Assembly (NCBI GenBank): GCA_029962745.1
Contig: CM057151.1
Span: 3,909,262 to 3,973,261, forward strand
Reading direction: 5' to 3'
DNA length: 64,000 nt
DNA from: Echinometra lucunter
Lineage: Eukaryota; Echinodermata; Echinoidea; Camarodonta; Echinometridae
In this document: positions 35,531 to 46,300 of the stretch, one piece after another
How positions within the stretch are numbered: position 1 is the stretch's first letter
Layout of the letters: the number at the start of each line of letters is the position of its first letter
Notes under the pieces: generated by a model
What the model was told of the DNA's origin: nothing
The model's input: the letters and a program-made list of their open reading frames with translations, nothing else
The model's database searches: none
Translations under genes and position numbers: made by a program

Positions 35531-38029
35531 TGCAAAATTCGACGAGAATCAATGAAAATTTGCAATTAAGGTGTCCACAAGATACAACTTCAAAGGAAAA
35601 AAAAATGAACAAAGAATTCATAACACTTCTGTAATGATAAACAGAACATAAAATACGTCTTTTATATAATAAGTAATTTATGATTTGATTTTAAAAACAA
35701 GTGAATCCTTCGAATGGAGAAATTCAAAGCTATGACTATGTTTTAATGTTATTATTATTATTATTTTATTCGGCAGAATCAACAAACCAAGAACAAATAC
35801 ATATCAATTTGTTGTGTACAAAAAACGCTCCTCTTGTAAGGCATAGAAATGGGACGTTTAACGCACAGTCACTAATACGCGCCGCTGTCTTCGCATCGTG
35901 CAGGCAGTCTACGTGTATAGTGGCGGGCTGCTACATTGCGGTGCAGGGGTGTTCAACTTACATATCGTGAGCGCACTCAGCTGCGTGTTTTCACTTCTTC
36001 TCCTTTCTCTCCTTTTCTTGTCATTTTTCCTCGCATTACTTGTTTTCATAAATTTCCCTTTCACTTTCCTTGTTTTCTCACTCCCTTCAGTTTTGTAACT
36101 CTTCTTGATCACTTGCATTCATTGGCTTGTGCTTTTTTTTTTTCCTCTTTTACTCTCACCTCCTTGCCAAAATTCTTCACGCGCTGCGTTGCCTAGCTAT
36201 GCGTGTGTACTGTGTACTATACTGTGTACACACAATGCCATCGGCTGAACCCGCCAAACTATAGTGACCAATTGCAAAAGCTTTTGCAAATGTGAAAAGT
36301 GACAGAGGTTTTTTTATCCAATCAAAATCATTCTTAGGTATTCGCAATCTACAGCATTTTCTGCAAAATGTCTTTTTTGATAGGGTCTATTGTGACGTAT
36401 ATATTTTTTTACAACAATGTGAAGTCGCACCAAACGTTTCGTTTCCCGCACTTGCCCATTGGCTCATGTACAAATGGATTTCCAAAATCATCAAGAAAGG
36501 TTCCAAAAACCTCAAAAGTGACAGAACTTAATTTGACTAAAATTAAATGAAAATCATATCATGTTCAAGGTGAGAATCTGCTCTATTCTATTCTGTTTTG
36601 ATAGATCACCTTGTTGACGCGTTTGGGAGATATCTTAGCAAATCCCTCAAAAACGGCGTATTTTCTATTATTCTCCATAGGGAAATAATTTAACACGCTA
36701 CGCGCTGCAAAAAAGGAGCGCAAACAAATTGATATGAAACAATAATAGAATATAGGGAGAGTCATGCCGGGAAAAGAAAAAAATTAACTTAATAATTTGA
36801 AGGCGAGTGTCATTCTTTGATCCAATAGAATTTAATTCCACTTTTTTTTTATCACAAATGTAGATAAAAGTCCCATAAAAGTAAGGAGATCATGAAAGAA
36901 GCCATCCTTTTTTTTAACATGATAATAGGAACTTTCCGATTTTAAGTCCTAAAATAAAAGGAAAAGGGGGAACAGTACAGGCAGGTATATGGATATTAGC
37001 TGCCTCAAAAATGTTTGAATGTCGTCAGATACTTTTATGAAAGGGGGAAATTTAACCTTCTGGATGCCTCTTCCCGTTTTGATCTGTGGATGATTTTAAT
37101 TGCAGATTTTTAGGACTTTATAGAGAAAGACAGAGAGTGATGGCTTCCTTGATATGATTCCTAACCTGTTTATCTTTAAAAAGAAAAGAAAGAAACAGAA
37201 TACTGTTGTGAAGTCCAGTCGATTAATTTTCGAATTGTATTTAAACACCTTCCCGTATCTGAATATTGAATGAGCGAGCCCGAACACAGTGAGTGATCGC
37301 TTATCTACGGGAGTAATAAACACATTTCTTTAAAGTTATAATGAAGGTGAATGAAAAGAATCTTTGTTTTACATTACATGGGTTGGTATATTCAGACATT
37401 GCAATTTCAACAGATTTTTAATCAGAAATATTGACACATACAACTCGCTCGCATTTTCATTTTGCCAGTTAAATTACGATTATTAAGTTAAGAAAGGAAA
37501 TAGGCTTGCTTCTCTCTATCCAATGTTAATACTTTTTCTTTCTTTCTTTTTCTTTGTTTTTAGGTGATTAAAGGGATGATAATACAGGCCACCCACCCCC
37601 CCCCCAAAAAAAATAGGCTATTGGAGGCATTTTGATATACCATTTCACATTTCATCTTTAAATGATAAAAACTATTTCGCAATTATATGCTGCTCTGTCT
37701 TACTCATTTGCCAGCGAGCAAAAATAGGTATTTTTGGTGAAGGCATGGTATTTGCAAGTATACTTAGAGTGGCCTAATGACAAAAGCACCGCAAATTCAT
37801 TTTATGGGTGTTCCACATTTATCATTGTTATTTTCTTGATTTACTCCTTGTAAGTGACCAAGCTATAATGTTTTTAATGCATTAGCGAGGTCTCATAGCG
37901 ACCGATCATATTTTATTGTAGAAAATATTCAAAGTGAACGGGGTTTCAAGCACGATATACCATCAGGAAAAGGAGAACAGGTAAGACTTCACGGTTTACA
38001 ACACACTTGAAGTGCCTTGCGTGAGTAAG
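35531..38029. other. Non-coding intergenic DNA
   Basis: No exon with splice context is seen. It contains an 18-bp palindrome (TTGCAAAAG/CTTTTGCAA, 36272-36289), TG/AC-rich self-complementary sequence near 36200-36235, a C run near 37597-37605 and short A/T runs. A fragment near 37260-37310 (GAGCGAGCCCGAACACAG) has a repeat-like look. Confidence 0.45.
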
Positions 38030-38640
38030 TAAGTGCGAGCTATAGCGAACGAGCTTTGGAAAGAAAAAGTAGGAAAAAATTTCCTCATTGCTTCAATTTA
38101 GGGGCACCGTTCCTTCTAATTAAAGTTGTGAGAGGCGCTGTTCCCTTCCTGTACCCTGCTCCACTGCCTCACAGATGGAAAAATTTTTAAAAATAAAAAA
38201 AGAAGAAGAAAAATAAAAAGAAAAAAAATGGGTAAAGGGGCACTTATCAGAATTAAATGAGGGCATTTATCAGATTTCTAATTGGGAACTTATCAGAGGG
38301 GAAATTGGGCACTCTGCAGAAGAGGGTTTGCACTTTATATAAGAAACGAAAAGAGATAGTCAAAGGGAATCACATTTTAAAAGGGACATTGATTTGGCTG
38401 AAGGCGCACTTCTCAGAAGGGAACAGAGCGTTATTAAAAAGGGAAAGGGGCACCAATCGCGCATAAAGGGCGCATTTCTAGGTTTTAAGAAGGGTAGCTT
38501 ATCTGAAACGATAAGGGGCACTTGTTAGAAGGCAAAAGGGCAAAGCAAATGGGCCTTTCTAAAATAAAAGGGGCATGCATGAACAGGTCACAATGGGGAT
38601 TTTTCTTCGGGGTAAAAAGGGGCACTTTTTGGATGCATGG
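38030..38640. repeat. GGGGCACTT minisatellite-bearing dispersed repeat, copy 1
   Basis: A head with AGTGCGAGCTATAGCGAACG and CAATTTAGGGGCA is followed by a degenerate array of AAAAGGGGCACTTATCAGAA-like units of about 25-40 bp. The same head and array occur at 53.78-54.46 kb. Confidence 0.7.
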
Positions 38641-38910
38641 AAAAGTGTGCCCCCGGCACCCGGCATCCTCCTCCTGATCCCCCCCCCCCCCCCCCTCCTC
38701 CTCGTCCTCCTCGTGACTTCCTCCCTCAGCTTTTCATACCATACAATTTTGTGGTTTCCCCATAGAGTTATATACGCACTGTGGGTTTCGACCCCTTGTG
38801 AACCGAAACCATATGTTGGCTGAATATTCAAAATACGAATTCATCGATGACTGCAATTCTGCTATGTTATGCTATGTGGCTATTGCGCGTCGAACCAAAG
38901 TGGATTCATA

Positions 38911-38977
38911 CCAGAGTGGATTCGAACTGCTGCACTGTGTGGACAGTTTCTGCCAATTCTCTGGCCATAGAGCTACG
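38911..38977 (-). repeat. tRNA-like segment
   Basis: The minus strand reads CGTAGCTCTATGGCCAGAG (A-box-like) and then GCAGTTCGAATCCACTCTGG (B-box-like), about 35 nt apart, with partial arms. It has the spacing of a tRNA promoter, but the acceptor stem is not evident. It may be a tRNA pseudogene or a SINE head. Confidence 0.45.
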
Positions 38978-39300
38978 TAACGTATATAGCTATGTGTGTG
39001 CGCTACATATACATACAACAATCGAATCGCAAAAAGGGGGCTTGGCTGATATTCGCAATAAGTGAATAACATCAAATTTGGAATCACGCAAATGTTAGAC
39101 TTAGAGTAGGTAAGTTGAATTCGTGAATCAGTTATTCTGATTATGATGGTGATGTCTGAACATGCTGAATGAGAATTATTATAAACCACAACAAAAAAAC
39201 ACTCAGTCACAGACATGATTGATATTGATACTGATAGAACAGTGTCAGTGATGATGAATGAACATGATCATGATGAATGTGCAGGGGACAATCTACTATC

Positions 39301-39866
39301 TAGACCGAAGTGTTCTGTCTCTAACAGTCGTCGTTAGCCTCGTATTTTGGTAGGGTGGGCACTCCATTATAGAGACAGAAGCACCCCGGTGCGTTGTGCA
39401 TGCAATCTCATTCATTGTCATGAGCAAGACAATGAAAAACTACCTCAAATCATTGATTTTCCCCTTTTTTCATGCATATGATGAAACTGAAAGTTTCATT
39501 GAAACATATCATACATGTCATAATACGCTATAGATCTAGTAGAGTATACAGCTTACCGATTTCATGATTGATTCATTTTAACTCTCCATTTTCAGGTAAA
39601 TCCAGGGTCCTAACGTTAGGTCCTCTCGGTTGAAAATCTTGCAGCAGCCAACCATGCCAACCTCTATCTCTGTTCACCTCCGCGCTTTTCGCAGGGAGAT
39701 CAGCGAATTTGCGACTCCTCGCATTTCAATTCAACTGGCCGTATTCAAACGATCGACCACGCACGTTTGGGCATACATGTATACGTACGAACGATGATGT
39801 TGTTGTTATTGTTTCGTATTGTTCGATCGTTCGAATATACTGTTGAAATGCGAGAGTCGCAATTTC
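39301..39866. mobile_element. Partial copy of the foldback element (one arm and centre)
   Basis: It begins TAGACCGAAGTGTTCTGTC and follows the left arm of the 60.07-60.97 kb foldback element through CGCGCTTTTCGCAGGGAG to the centre, then stops shortly after GAAATGCGAGAGTCGCAA. The right arm is missing, so it is a truncated relative. Confidence 0.85.
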
Positions 39867-40969
39867 AAGAATTTTACAAGCAGTATTTCATAAATTGTTT
39901 GAATGTCACACAATATTACAAAGCACAAATGTTGACAATTATCTGTGGTGTTTGATGCAAAAATTTTGTGAAATCCAAAGGCAGAAGAGGAGGTTTTATT
40001 TTTCTTAAGTGTCCGGACACCCAACCCCCCATCCTACAGTGTACATGAAAAAATTACCCCTTCAAAAGATAGCAAATATTTCGATTAATTCAATGTGTTG
40101 CATGAAAATCATTTGGAATTAGAAATGAGCTTCACTCCTGACCTTTCCGTTTTCATTTCTTATTTGTTTGCTACTGTTTTATGCTAAAATAAGAATGGAT
40201 CCTTTCCAAAATCTTCAGTTTTCTAAAAAAATATCCTATGTAGCATAGTGACTGATATATATTTTAAATACTATATTCATCCTCTAAACTTTGACATATT
40301 TTCATGACCATATCCATTATTCTAAGTGGAGTAATGGTTGATTAAAAATGTAAAGTCTCTTGGGCACATATACGTGCCATCGGCACTGTAAGAGTTAAAG
40401 TTAATAACTTCCCACCCAAATTAAGCTGGACATGCTGGAAGATGTTTTTATTCTGTTTACATAGCCTGGAAGCTCCTGGAGAGTAAAAAAATCCAAAAAA
40501 CGCTAACGCTACTTACTCTCCACGGAGCCTGGCATTTTCCCGTCTCGCTCATGTACTGTATTAGCCATTTTGCCACTTCAAAACAACCCCTGGAAAATGG
40601 AAAATCACTTTCCCATGAGCCAATGACACCACCAGCCTTGTATCTATCAGCTGTGGCAACGAACTTGACCGACACTTGGGACTGAAAATTTGATATCGGA
40701 AAACGAAAATTTAGACAAAAATTTATCGTAGGGAAACTGGTAAAAACTCGCCACTGTTTACGTTTCCTTGCCGTCCATTGTAATGCAGATTGAAAATGGG
40801 CGACTATCTTGGGCTTGCGCATCAATGTGCAACTAGGCGCGAGCAATCTTGCAGATGTTTTCACAAAATTTACAGTGAGATTTGCCATGAATTTCGTCTA
40901 ATAGGAACCATATTGATTAATTAATTAATTAATGTATTTATTAATTTATATATTTATTTATTTATTTAT
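39867..40969. other. Non-coding DNA with one long unassigned open frame
   Basis: No recognisable domain. The minus-strand open frame at 40888-40457 (143 codons) starts with a basic, Ser/Thr-containing N-terminus (MANLTVNFVKTSARLL). A partial inverted repeat (AGCCTGGAAGCTCC and TCTCCACGGAGCCTGG) brackets 40463-40535. Confidence 0.35.
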
Positions 40970-40974
40970 CAGAG

Positions 40975-41140
40975 TTGTTGACTCGAGTCATGTGACTTGG
41001 ATTCGAGTCGTGACTCGAGTCACTAATTTGACATGACTTGACTTGACTTGATACATTCCCCAATGACTTGCGACAAAATGACTTGTGACTTGAATTGCGA
41101 CAAAAATGACTTGTGACTTGGCTTCAAGTCACGTAAATTA
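40975..41140. repeat. GACTTG-type repeat, left part
   Basis: GACTCGAGTCATGTGACTTGG and many ACTTGTGACTTG iterations mark a widespread animal simple-repeat-like element. Its likely other half is at 43017-43185. Confidence 0.75.
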
Positions 41141-41699
41141 CGTACAAAACAGGCCAGGGGAAAAAAGTCACGGTACTTTATCGCAAACACTTCTAATGTA
41201 AAGTTATAGTACCGGTACTCCCGGTCCCTTCTAGTTCTACTACTCGGTACGGCGCATGACTGATCGATCGACCGGACCGGCCGCATATCGAGCTAGCTAG
41301 CTAATGATGTGCGCACGTACATGTACCAGGTATAAGAATGTTTTCGCCAGCCACAAGCACTGTATATGATTCAGTGGTTCTCACACGAGCGCGCGTTGTT
41401 GTTGTTGTTGAATCATGTTGAATGGCGATCAGTCAGTCTTGACTATTATCACCAACAAGCTTTATTTTTTTATATCATTATTATTTCTTTTAAATAGTTT
41501 TGGTATTTTAAGGAAAAGTTCTATTGTCATCTCTTTTTTTTTGTTGCTATATTGATATTATATTTTTTTAAATATTCAATATAGCAAAAAATATAATGAT
41601 ATTATATTTTTTTGATATATAGAATATCAAAAATATGAGTTCTGCTTCGGAATGTTAGAATAGGAAAAGAAAGATGCCAATAAATAAACAAATTCCGTC

Positions 41700-41760
41700 A
41701 GATGTGAAATTTACAAATTTTTGGCCATGGGCCTTCATCAGGTAATGATGAAAATTTATA
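41700..41760 (-). ncRNA. Hammerhead-ribozyme-like core (degenerate)
   Basis: On the minus strand CTGATGA (41741-41735) is followed by a GGCC-CAT-GGCC stem-loop and AAAA, resembling the hammerhead core CUGAUGA-stem II-GAAA with G changed to A, then a short self-complementary AAATTTGTAAATTT and TTCA. Such motifs are known in Penelope-like and related retroelements. Stem I is not convincing, so activity is doubtful. Confidence 0.3.
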
Positions 41761-41834
41761 AAGTATCAAACATAAAGAGTGCAGAGCACAAAAAATGCAA
41801 AAAGCTCCATGGATACCAAACCAACCAAGGAGGA

Positions 41835-41935
41835 AAAGAGAGAGAGAGAGAGAAAGAGAGAGAGGGGAAGCATAAGGGAGAGGTACAGAAACAAAGAAGC
41901 GCAAAGCGCCAGATTTAATAACCAACTACAAACTA
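41835..41935. repeat. GA-rich simple repeat
   Basis: AGAGAGAGAGAGAAAGAGAG and related purine sequence. The open frames on either strand across it are low-complexity artefacts. Confidence 0.75.
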
Positions 41936-42195
41936 AGGAAAAGGAAATTAAAAAGAATAGAAAACATTGCAAAAGTTGTCTATTCTCTGCCAAAACGCTT
42001 CGTTTGAAGAACAAAATAGACGATTGCATTTTGTATTTTGGAATCAGGCCACCTTGCATATTACATGTACATGTTTTTTATTACAATTAAAAATACAAAG
42101 TGAAAGTATAACTCAAAACATAGAAAATATGACACATGTTTCGTCTCCACTTTAAAATGACAAGATAAAATCTCTTCATTTAAATACTTACTTCA

Positions 42196-42246
42196 CAAAA
42201 AATAGAAAGTGATTCAAAAAGTTTTTTAATCACTTTCTATTTTTTG
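42196..42246. repeat. Perfect 19-bp hairpin
   Basis: CAAAAAATAGAAAGTGATT at 42196-42214 is exactly inverted at 42228-42246 around a 13-nt A/T loop. It lies just before copy 2 of the tandem-repeat element. Confidence 0.92.
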
Positions 42247-42289
42247 TTTTAAAGTTTGTGCAATTTAAGTACACAAATTGGTTGTATCA

Positions 42290-42814
42290 TGAGTGCAAAG
42301 GAGTACATATGTATTTTTCCTCGCTCGTACAATATTCAGATACAAGATGGATTTGGGAAAGCAAACAAATTCGGCAAGTGAGGTGACCAAAGAATTATCA
42401 CTTCTGAAAAAAAAATTTTCCTCGCTCCCTGCGCTCGCTCGTATAATATAAAGATTTAGGATGGTCCTTGAAAGTGAATGAATCAGGCCAGAGAGGTGAC
42501 CAAATATATAATTTAGATATCTTTAAGCCCATCATGTAGTTTGATGAAGAACTGTCACTCGTATGAAAGAGAGTGTATGTTTTTCCTCGCTCGCTGCGCT
42601 CGCTCATATCATATTTAGATACAGGATGTTTTCGGAAAACAAACACGTTCAGCAAGTGAGGTGAACAAATATATAATTAAAAATGAAAATGTTATAGAGG
42701 CGCACAATTGAACATGCCTTATCAACGTTGGTCGTCGGCAATCGGTGGCATTGTTTGTCGGCAATCTGGCCTCTACACCCTCTCCCCATTCAAAAAAGTC
42801 TAGCGATGCCCCTG
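42290..42814. repeat. Tandem-repeat element, copy 2
   Basis: Three units with CTCGCTCGCTGCGCTCG-type segments (near 42317, 42419 and 42585) and AATTCGGCAAGTGAGGT are followed by the same tail as copy 1: ATAGAGGCGCACAATTGAA, GTTGGTCGTCGGCAATC, GGCCTCTACACC and finally GCGATGCCCCTG. Confidence 0.8.
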
Positions 42815-42865
42815 CCCCAACCGTAAAGGCATTTTAGCCAACCGTAGATGTAGGGGATACCTACA

Positions 42866-43010
42866 GGGGCCGCGGAACAGGGGGGGGGGGGCTGCAGCCC
42901 CCTTCCCCACTTCTTTGAGTAGACGCATGAGCCTCTGTACCAAAACCCGGAAGTGATTTTTTTTTTGTTTTTACGTGCAGCCCCCCACTTTCAAAAACGT
43001 TCCGCGACTT
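42866..43010. mobile_element. Small MITE with CGCGGAAC inverted ends
   Basis: GGGGCCGCGGAACAGGGG at the left and ACGTTCCGCGAC at the right form short inverted ends around a G run, GCTGCAGCCCCC and GTGCAGCCCCCCAC. About 145 bp, non-coding. Confidence 0.5.
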
Positions 43011-43016
43011 GTGATG

Positions 43017-43185
43017 ATAACTTAAATTGTGACTTGACTTGACTTGACTTGACCTGTGATGACTTGTGACTTGACTTGACTTGGCCTATGGCCAAAATAC
43101 TTGTGACTTGAATTTGACTTGCAACGAATGACTTGAGACTTGACTTGGACTTGCAAAAAATGACTTGCATACATCTCAGTATTCA
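43017..43185. repeat. GACTTG-type repeat, right part
   Basis: Repeated TTGACTTGACTTG and TGACTTGTGACTTG, ending GCAAAAAATGACTTGCATAC. It is likely the right half of the element begun at 40975, separated by about 1.9 kb that contains other repeats. It ends about 200 bp before the USP8 start codon. Confidence 0.7.
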
Positions 43186-43388
43186 TGTTTAATACTTACA
43201 GAGTTGTAAATTTTTTAAATTAAAAGTTGTATTGATAACTAAACCCGCCATCTGCATCTTTGTGTATTTACATGACAGATACTGCGTAATACTTCTTAGG
43301 CTTTGAAAATGTAGTTTGCCTGTGGGATAAGATTCTATGATCAGATCATCCAAATTGCTTTGATATCACTCTTCTGTGAGATTTCACC

Positions 43389-46300
43389 ATGCCTGGAGCA
43401 TTGAAGAAACCACTATACATTGGCTCCTCCCTAGAGGAACTCAACAGAAAGGTAGACAGCAATCTCTCCAAGGGCCAAACTTCCAAAATGTGAGTTATAA
43501 TGACCATGCACACTTAAATTATGTAATTCATACATGTTAAGATTGTATTCACTGGATCACACATGTACATGCACTTGCCATGATGGAAAATTAATTGTTT
43601 GTTTTGAGGAGCTCTGATTTTATTCCAAACATAAGATTTGCCCTGGGCAATTTCCTATTTTACAGTTTTGCAGTACCAAACACCTGCATGTATTCAGTTA
43701 TTTTACAGTTGTTTTCACCAGAGGTCTTTTCAATTTTTTGCCCTGGCTCTTTTGAAGCTTTGGTGAGATGATTAAATGTTTGGTCTTGTGTAAAAAATTG
43801 ACTAATTTGTCAATGAATATACATGTGCATGTTTAACACATTTTCTCAAAATACACCCTTTTAAAGTGATATCTTTTATTCTAGCAGTTGCATGTACATG
43901 TACATGTAGCTGTAACACATGTAATATGTCCATCATGTACATGAATGTATATACCAGATGTATGTTTTGATGCTACCTGTACCATAGATGAAAGAGAACA
44001 TAGATAGTCTTTCAGCATAACTTCAATGTTTTAATGTTACATAAAACTCTAAAGCTAATGCTGAAAGACTATCCATGTAGCATCAAAACATACATGTGCG
44101 GTAGTGTACACATTCATGTACATTCAAATTGCAAATAATATCTCTCTCTCTACTAATCATGATTCATAAGTACTACGCTATTATTTAATGATACTGTAGT
44201 GATTGAATCATGATTATGTAGAGAGAGATATTATTTGAAATTGTTATAAAAGCAAGGAAAATTGAAATTTCAGGGATTCTTGTATTTTTTCCTTTCTTTT
44301 TTCTTGTAAAACTCATCCAGACATGAAATAGACCCCCCCCCCCCCCCAAGCAAACAAACAAACAAACAAACAAACAAAAACTAATGCAGCAAAATCAATG
44401 TGTGTAAATGACTGGAAAGTGGAGGTTTAAAAAAGGAAAAAAAGAAAAGAAAAGCTGCACTGCTGCAAACTTTGATAGTGAATCATCTATTATAAGGAGC
44501 AAATTTGTGATAAACATTTCTTTTATGTACATGTACTTGATGCAGTTTTTTTTTATACAATTTACTGCAGCATGTATATGAACCATGTTTAAGAGTAATG
44601 GCTTTGTCTTGGTTTCATAATTATGATTCTTGAGTGGTTTCTTGAAGGGGTTCTTGAGTGACATATAGGAAGTAATCTCACTATATTTGTTCTTAACCAA
44701 CTCAGATATGCCAGATCAGCTAACAGGGTCTTCTTAGAGGCTGAGAAAGCTGATAAAAGCCTAGACGAGGAGCGTGCATATGTAATGTTCATGAAGTACA
44801 TTGCACTATGGCAAGCTGTTCAGAAAGCAAGAGATTACAAGCAAAATAAGGTCAGTTGCTAATAGTGAAATTAGAAGTATTTCAACAACATGCACCTGGC
44901 AGTGTAGATTTTCTGAAGTGCACGTAGAGGAGGGTAGAGAACTTTACTTAATTGTGCATTTGTAATGTTTATCCTTGTATTTGAAACTTGTGTTATACTT
45001 TTTATTGTGAAAAATTATTTTTTTCATATTTTGTATGCTTGGTAGCCTTACGAGAAAGTAAGATAGTCTATTAAAGTTGAATTTATCATGTACACTATCA
45101 TTTTCAGTCTGCATCTACCACCTCTTTCCTTTGTACGTTTGTATTGCTTTCTTCACCGTTGTAGCTTACCTGTTAATTGAATATGCTTGAATAAATTGAT
45201 AATACAATACAGGAAAACGTGCTTGTGAGATATATACCTTTTGATTTCCTCATAAATCTACATGTACATATGCTATGTATCACAATAATGTAAACTTCCT
45301 GGAATTAGATGCAACATCAGGCTCGGTTTCATACACTTTTTATTACGGTACTAACTTTGTACTTTTTAATCCTCTGCAATTCAATTTTAAATCGTGATAT
45401 GTACTTGCCTTGCTACATGTACCTTTGAAGTAACGATGTACCCTTAAATATTTTCCTTTTCTTGTTGTTTTTTCTCTTCTCCTTTTTCTTCCCCTTTTCT
45501 TTTCTTCTCCTTCCCCCTCTTTTTCTTCTTCTCTTCTTCCCTTCTTCTTCTTTTTCTTCTTCTCCTCATTCTTCTCGTTCTTCTTCTTTGAATCATCCTC
45601 TTCTTCTTCTTCTTTTCCTTACTGACCCTCTTCTTTCTTTCCTTCTGTTTAGTTTTAGTGATATTATGATTTCCTTTGGAATGTAAGCTAGATTCTCATT
45701 TACAATTCCTAGACAATTTTATAGGCAATATCAATGTTTTTAAATTCTTTTCATGATTGTATAAATTATCTCGTGCAAAATCTATTATATTTTGGAATGG
45801 CATATGTGAGTTCACATGCCTACGGGCAACAGGGAAGAACTTCTCTTTTGTGAACCCTGACCCACATGCCATTCCATCTCATCTTTTGCTATCTCTTGTC
45901 TAATGCTTTGTATGTATATCTTGTATTCCTTTTTATTGGTCAAATAAATAATAATAATAATAATAATAATAATGATAAAGCTATGTATGATTTATGTATG
46001 TGTACCACAGGAACCATATCTAAAATTTGTGTGTATTGTAGACCAACCAGTAGTGCTGTTGAAATAATATGCATGGCACTTTTACACAGACATTTATAAT
46101 GTGTGACCCCCCCCCCCCCCCCCCCCCCCTTATCCTTACATTGTTTACACTGTGTGGTATTGAAATATATTTCTTTTGCAGGACTTTGTTGATGCTCTTC
46201 TTGGCAAAGAAGGATACAGGAAAGCTTTAAACAAAGCAGAAGAACTTTCAGCCTCATTGACTTCAAGGTGAGAATTCGTACTGATTACCAGTAACATATT

